Below are positions 60,494-64,000 of a stretch of 64,000 nucleotides of DNA, piece after piece. Origin of the DNA: JAGNNV01 sp031412915 (GTDB taxonomy: Bacteria; Acidobacteriota; Vicinamibacteria; Fen-336; JAGNNV01). The stretch is from positions 15,593-79,592 of the forward strand of contig JANODX010000054.1 of the NCBI GenBank assembly GCA_031412915.1, read 5' to 3'. The position numbers and the translations under genes were made by a program. Position 1 is the first letter of the stretch. Each line of letters opens with the position of its first letter. The notes below the pieces were generated by a model. It searched no databases. It saw only the letters and a program-made list of their open reading frames with translations, and had not been told where the DNA came from.

Positions 60494-61527
60494 AAGAGTT
60501 TCTTCTGCGGTCGATCGGGCGCAGTCTGGTCAAGGCCGAAGTGCTGGTACGCGCGCAGAGTCGCCACCCGCCCTCGGGGGGTCCGGTCGATGAATCCGAT
60601 CTGGAGAAGATAGGGCTCGTAGATGTCTTCGATGGCGTCGGTCTCTTCGCCGATTGAAGCCGCGAGGGTGCCGAGGCCCACGGGACCTCCGCTGAACTTC
60701 TCGATGATCGTGAGCAGCAGCTTGCGGTCGACCTCGTCGAAGCCGAAGTCGTCTACCGCGAGGAGTTTCAGCGCGTCGTCCGCGACGGGCCCGGTGATAT
60801 GGCCCTCGGCCCGAACCTGGGCGAAGTCGCGAACGCGCCGAAGCAGTCGGTTGGCGATACGCGGCGTGCCTCGACTTCTTCGGGCGATCTGCTGGGCCCC
60901 GTCCTCATCGAGGGGCACGCCAAGAAGCCGCGCGGATCTCGTGATGATGATCTGGAGATCGTCCGCGGTGTAGAGGTCGAGACGCATCACGATGCCAAAT
61001 CGGCTGCGCAGGGGCGCGGTGAGGAGGCCGGCGCGCGTGGTCGCCGAAATCAGCGTGAAAGGCTTCAGGGGCACCCGCATGGACCGAGCCCCCGGACCCG
61101 TGCCGATCATCAAATCGAGACTGAAGTCCTCGAGGGCCGGGTAGAGAATCTCCTCGACCTTGGCGTCGAGCCGGTGAATTTCGTCGATGAAGAGAATCTC
61201 ACGGTCGTCGAGAGCGGTGAGGAGGGCAGCCAGATCGCCCGCGCGCTCCACCACCGGCCCCGAGGTGGTCTTGATGGGCACGCCCAGTTCGTTGGCAATG
61301 ACGTGGGCGAGAGAGGTCTTCCCAACTCCGGGGGGGCCGAAGAGGAGGATGTGGTCGAGGGCCTCTCCCCGGTTCTTCGCAGCCTCAATGGAGACGCTAA
61401 GGTTTTCGACGACGTGGCGCTGACCGATGTAGTCCACCAGGCGAAGAGGACGGAGGGAAACATCGAAGCGGACGTCATCGTCGAGGCGGGCTCGAGAGAT
61501 GAGGCGAGGGTCTTCGGGGGAGGCCAT
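60490..61527 (-). CDS. ruvB: Holliday junction branch migration DNA helicase RuvB
   Basis: 345 residues from the ATG at 61527. AAA+ motifs are Walker A LLFGPPGVGKTSLAHVIANE, Walker B EILFIDEIHRLDAKVEEILY, sensor 1 FTLISATTRAGLLTAPLRSR and the arginine finger region RSRFGIVMRLDLY. LTIIEKFSGGPVGLGTLAAS and the C-terminal winged helix (GRVATLRAYQHFGL) complete RuvB. It drives branch migration with RuvA. It starts 9 bases after ruvA. Confidence 0.97.
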   Translation of the reverse strand: MASPEDPRLISRARLDDDVRFDVSLRPLRLVDYIGQRHVVENLSVSIEAAKNRGEALDHILLFGPPGVGKTSLAHVIANELGVPIKTTSGPVVERAGDLAALLTALDDREILFIDEIHRLDAKVEEILYPALEDFSLDLMIGTGPGARSMRVPLKPFTLISATTRAGLLTAPLRSRFGIVMRLDLYTADDLQIIITRSARLLGVPLDEDGAQQIARRSRGTPRIANRLLRRVRDFAQVRAEGHITGPVADDALKLLAVDDFGFDEVDRKLLLTIIEKFSGGPVGLGTLAASIGEETDAIEDIYEPYLLQIGFIDRTPRGRVATLRAYQHFGLDQTAPDRPQKKLF

Positions 61528-61536
61528 GCCTTGACT

Positions 61537-62127
61537 CTAGCGGCGGGAAATGACGCGCAGGGCTTCGCGGAGGAGGTCGCCGAGAGACGCCTCCGGCTGA
61601 AGGCGGAGGACCTCGGTGGCCGCTCTCTCCGCCTCCGCTGAGGAGTAGCCAAGGTTGGCGAGGGCCGATAGGAGATCAGTGCGCTTGGGCGACGGGGCCT
61701 GGGGTTCGGAGGTGGCGGTGTGAAGCGAGGCGATCTTGTCTCTGAGTTCAAGGATCAGTCGCTCGGCCGTCTTCTTCCCAACCCCCGGAACTCTGGTCAA
61801 TCGGATCACGTCGTTGGCTCTGATGGCATGGACCAGGTCGTCAGCCTCGATGCCGGACAGAACGCCGAGGGCTACTTTCGGACCCACACCACTCACACCG
61901 ATCAGTTTCTCGAACAGCTCGCGTTCGGTCGAAGTGGCGAAGCCGTAAAGGACCAGCTGATCCTCTCTGACGTGCGTGTGAATTAGAAGTTGCGCCTGGG
62001 CGCCCTGGTCGCCGAGGCGGCAGAACGTGGAGATGGGAACGAGGACTCGGTAGCCGACACCGCCCACGTCCAGCAGGATCTCCTGCGGGCTCTTCTGAAG
62101 GAGGAGACCTCTTAGGAAGCCGATCAT
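61537..62127 (-). CDS. ruvA: Holliday junction branch migration protein RuvA
   Basis: 196 residues, ATG at 62127 overlapping the ruvC stop (ATGA). MIGFLRGLLLQKSPQEILLD is the usual OB-fold start; two helix-hairpin-helix motifs follow (LIGVSGVGPKVALGVLSGIE and LTRVPGVGKKTAERLILELR), and the C-terminal domain III ends with LGYSSAEAERAATEVLRLQP. It binds the four-way junction and recruits RuvB. Confidence 0.97.
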   Translation of the reverse strand: MIGFLRGLLLQKSPQEILLDVGGVGYRVLVPISTFCRLGDQGAQAQLLIHTHVREDQLVLYGFATSTERELFEKLIGVSGVGPKVALGVLSGIEADDLVHAIRANDVIRLTRVPGVGKKTAERLILELRDKIASLHTATSEPQAPSPKRTDLLSALANLGYSSAEAERAATEVLRLQPEASLGDLLREALRVISRR

Positions 62128-62621
62128 CTGATCTTCCCTGCCTCAGGCTCGAGCGTCAGGTCGGCCCCACAGATGGCGAGGGCGAGGGCGTCCGAGGCAT
62201 CGCCGGGAAGAAGGTCGGCGGGAAGACCAAGGAGCCGACTCACCATCCAGGACACCTGCTGCTTGTCGGCGAGGCCGTAGCCGCTCACGTGCGCTTTCAC
62301 CGTGGATGGGGCGAAGGCCGCGAGCGGAAGGTCCGCGGCGGCGGCGGCGAGGAGGGCGGCGCCGCGGGCGTGGCCGAGGGTAAGCGCGCTACGCACGTTC
62401 TTGGCCTGATAGATCCCTTCCACGGCCACGCGCTCAGGTGCGTGCTTGATTATGACTTCAGAAAGCCCCCGGAATATGGCGAGGAGGCGAATTTCGAGCG
62501 GCGACTTCACCGGCGGACGGATCACGCCGAAGTCAATCACCCGGTGTTTTCGTTTCGGTCCGAGGTCGATGACACCAAAGCCGGTGGCCACGAGACCGGG
62601 ATCGATGCCGAGGACGATCAG
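62124..62621 (-). CDS. ruvC: Crossover junction endodeoxyribonuclease RuvC
   Basis: 165 residues with a probable CTG start at 62621. In-frame ATG/GTG/TTG codons before the catalytic region are absent: the frame is closed by the yebC TAG at 62631-62633, and the first conventional start (GTG 62591) lies after the catalytic Asp. Starting at CTG gives MIVLGIDPGLVATGFGV with Asp7 at the position of E. coli RuvC Asp7. The other catalytic residues are Glu68 (VAVEGIYQAKN), Asp141 and Asp144 (PGDASDALALAI). An AGGG lies seven bases before the CTG. It resolves Holliday junctions. Confidence 0.93.
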   Translation of the reverse strand: MIVLGIDPGLVATGFGVIDLGPKRKHRVIDFGVIRPPVKSPLEIRLLAIFRGLSEVIIKHAPERVAVEGIYQAKNVRSALTLGHARGAALLAAAAADLPLAAFAPSTVKAHVSGYGLADKQQVSWMVSRLLGLPADLLPGDASDALALAICGADLTLEPEAGKIR

Positions 62622-62630
62622 GACGAAGCC

Positions 62631-63368
62631 CTAGGACTCGGTAGCACTGCTGGCGTCGAAGTTCGTCCAGACATTGCTGACGTCGTCGCTGTCTTCCATC
62701 GCCTCGATCAGCTTGAGCATCTGTGCCGCTTTTCCACCATCAAGAGCGATCGTGTTCTCGGCGTACTTGCCGATCTCCGAGTCGTCGGGCTCGATGCCGG
62801 CAGCTTTCACGGCATTCAAGACCTTCTCGTGGGCCTGGGGCGCGGTGTAGATCTCGAAGCCCTCAGGAGAAGTGAGGATGTCGTCCGCTCCCGCGTCGAG
62901 AGCTATTTCCATAAGCTTGTCTTCGGTGGTCTTGTCCGCCGAGATGGCGATGTAGCCCTTCTGGTGGAAGAGGTAGGAGACGCAGCCCGCCGTTCCCATA
63001 TTGCCATTGTGCTTGCTGAAGATGTGTCGGATCTCTGAAACGGCTCGGTTGCGATTGTCGGTGGTGCCCTCCACAAGCACCGCCACTCCCCCGGGACCGT
63101 AGCCCTCCATGGTGAAGTCCTCGTAGTTGACGCCTTCCAGGTCGCCCGTGCCCTTCTGAATAGCCCGCTTGACGTTGTCGGCCGGCATGTTTGCCGCCTT
63201 GGCCTTGTCGACCACGGTGCGCAGCCGCGGGTTCATGTCGGTATTGCCCCCACCGATCCGCGCCGCGATGGTCATCTCTCGGATCAGCTTGGTGAAGATC
63301 TTGCCTCTCTTTGCGTCGAGGGCGCCCTTCTTGTGTTTGATCGTGTGCCATTTCGAATGACCGGACAT
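62631..63368 (-). CDS. yebC: YebC/PmpR family protein
   Basis: 245 residues, the standard length. MSGHSKWHTIKHKKGALDAK is the almost invariant start of the family, followed by KIFTKLIREMTIAARIGGGN, NMPADNVKRAIQKGTGDLEG and YEDFTMEGYGPGGVAVLVEG. The family assists translation of proline stretches and also acts as a transcription factor in some bacteria. It is the first gene of the run downstream of the rRNA operon and precedes ruvC, the classic yebC-ruvC arrangement. Confidence 0.96.
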   Translation of the reverse strand: MSGHSKWHTIKHKKGALDAKRGKIFTKLIREMTIAARIGGGNTDMNPRLRTVVDKAKAANMPADNVKRAIQKGTGDLEGVNYEDFTMEGYGPGGVAVLVEGTTDNRNRAVSEIRHIFSKHNGNMGTAGCVSYLFHQKGYIAISADKTTEDKLMEIALDAGADDILTSPEGFEIYTAPQAHEKVLNAVKAAGIEPDDSEIGKYAENTIALDGGKAAQMLKLIEAMEDSDDVSNVWTNFDASSATES

Positions 63369-63525
63369 TGGGGTTTGGAGCCTCCAGCAGTTGGGAAAGT
63401 GATTCTAGACCCTCGGGCGCGGGGCTTTTGCGGCTGCAAAGGGCGCCCCAAAAACGAAGGCCCCGGGAATCCCGTCACGATTCTCGAAAGAATTCGTAAA
63501 TGGGGAAGCGGGGCCTCTTTGATCC

Positions 63526-63553
63526 CCCTGGGTAGGGGATCCCTGGGTAGGGG
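63526..63553. repeat. Tandem direct repeat downstream of 5S rRNA
   Basis: CCCTGGGTAGGGG occurs twice in tandem, at 63526-63538 and 63541-63553, separated by AT. It lies 30 bases past the 3' end of the 5S gene, in the 213-base gap before yebC. Neither a T-run nor a strong hairpin was found, so its role is unclear. Confidence 0.6.
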
Positions 63554-63581
63554 TCGGACTTGAAATACGAAGAAGAAAAAA

Positions 63582-63699
63582 TCCCGGCAACGTCCTACTC
63601 TCCCACCAGGTTGCCCTGGCAGTACCATTGGCGATGGAGGGCTTAACTGCCGTGTTCGGAATGGGAACGGGTGTGACCCCTCCTCCAAGGTCACCGGGA
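63582..63699 (-). rRNA. rrf: 5S ribosomal RNA
   Basis: About 118 bases on the minus strand. The universal loop B/C region is recognisable (CCGTTCCCATTCCGAAC, then CGGCAGTTAAGCCC) as is the GGGAGAGTAGGACGTTGCC 3' half, and the two ends pair (TCCCGGTGACC with its partner at the 3' end). Ends are set by that pairing and may be a few bases off. Confidence 0.95.
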
Positions 63700-63799
63700 A
63701 AATCAATCAGCTGTAACGGACTCGTTCAGGAGTCGCACTCGAAGCGAACGACGCTTTCGAAAGTTTGAAGTCTTCACTTCACCAGCAGTACAAACGCTA

Positions 63800-64000
63800 T
63801 GGTCAAGCCTCACGACCGATTAGTACCCGTCAGCTAAAGATCTGTGCTTGCGCTCGATCCTTACACCTCGGGCCTATCAACCTGGTAGTCTTCCAGGGGT
63901 CTTTAGGCAGGTTACCCTGCGGGAGATCTCATCTTGGGGTGGGCTTCACGCTTAGATGCTTTCAGCGTTTATCCCTACCGAACGTAGCTACCCAGCGATG
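63800..64000 (-). rRNA. rrl: 23S ribosomal RNA, 3' end (5' part beyond window)
   Basis: The minus strand from the window edge reads typical 23S 3'-domain sequence, with the conserved GGTAGCTACGTTCGGTAGGG-like start, GAAAGCATCTAAGCGTGAAG and GTACTAATCGGTCGTGAGGC at the end. The 3' terminus is placed near 63800 by analogy with other 23S genes. About 100 bases separate it from the 5S gene; there is no tRNA in the spacer. Confidence 0.93.

Noticed and set aside
63480..63493. ATTCT-CGAA-AGAAT hairpin as a terminator for the rRNA operon
   Set aside because: The stem is five AT-rich pairs with no T-run, too weak for intrinsic termination.
1..64000. CRISPR arrays or tRNA genes
   Set aside because: No regularly spaced repeats and no cloverleaf-like sequence were noticed when reading the intergenic regions, including the 23S-5S spacer.

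Overview
The window is a high-GC bacterial chromosome segment, most likely from an Acidobacteriota relative. That placement is inferred from the two adjacent VWFA-type secreted proteins (41435-43248) of a kind abundant in that phylum, the GC-rich codon use and the gene mix; no rRNA comparison could be run. It has two halves: a large cell-surface polysaccharide locus (1-41.4 kb) with mobile-element debris at its left edge, and a dense housekeeping half (41.4-64 kb) ending in the 3' end of an rRNA operon.

Left edge (1-9 kb): a truncated methyltransferase, an intact-looking IS3-family element (887-2668) with a probable -1 frameshift signal, a Wzx-type flippase, a CatB-like acetyltransferase, then a frame-broken ISKra4 transposase, an ISL3 transposase and two small element-associated ORFs.

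Sugar synthesis and transfer (9-31 kb): a minus-strand operon (rfbF, C-methyltransferase, RmlC-like epimerase, SDR reductase/epimerase), with rfbG further on, should make a CDP-activated 6-deoxyhexose carrying a 3-C-methyl branch. A plus-strand cassette (GT4, HisH-like, WbuZ/HisF-like, N-acetyl sugar amidotransferase, 20486-24139) sits between minus-strand neighbours and should convert a sugar carboxylate or N-acetyl sugar derivative into an amide or amidine. AsnB, several GT4/GT2 glycosyltransferases, acetyltransferases and methyltransferases complete it.

Polymer assembly and export (31-40.3 kb): a membrane protein, an O-antigen ligase/polymerase, a WecA-like initiating phosphotransferase, a large outer-membrane beta-barrel, a Wza-like export protein and a Wzc-like tyrosine autokinase are packed on the plus strand with overlaps. 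Together with the flippase they describe a Wzx/Wzy-type pathway.

Housekeeping half: a FabH-like enzyme, the VWA pair, MoaB/MogA, an F0-only ATP synthase operon (atpZ, an I-like subunit, B, E, F), and an SCP2 protein. Then comes an almost unbroken 17-kb minus-strand run: yebC, ruvC, ruvA, ruvB, queA, a lipoprotein, moxR, DUF58, BatD-like, batA, batB/C fusion, batD, batE-like, mtnA, a lipoprotein, pepA and a ZIP transporter. The 5S and the 3' end of 23S rRNA lie upstream of yebC. Neighbouring genes repeatedly overlap by four bases (NTGA), often with GTG or TTG starts; two genes (queA, ruvC) appear to start with CTG.
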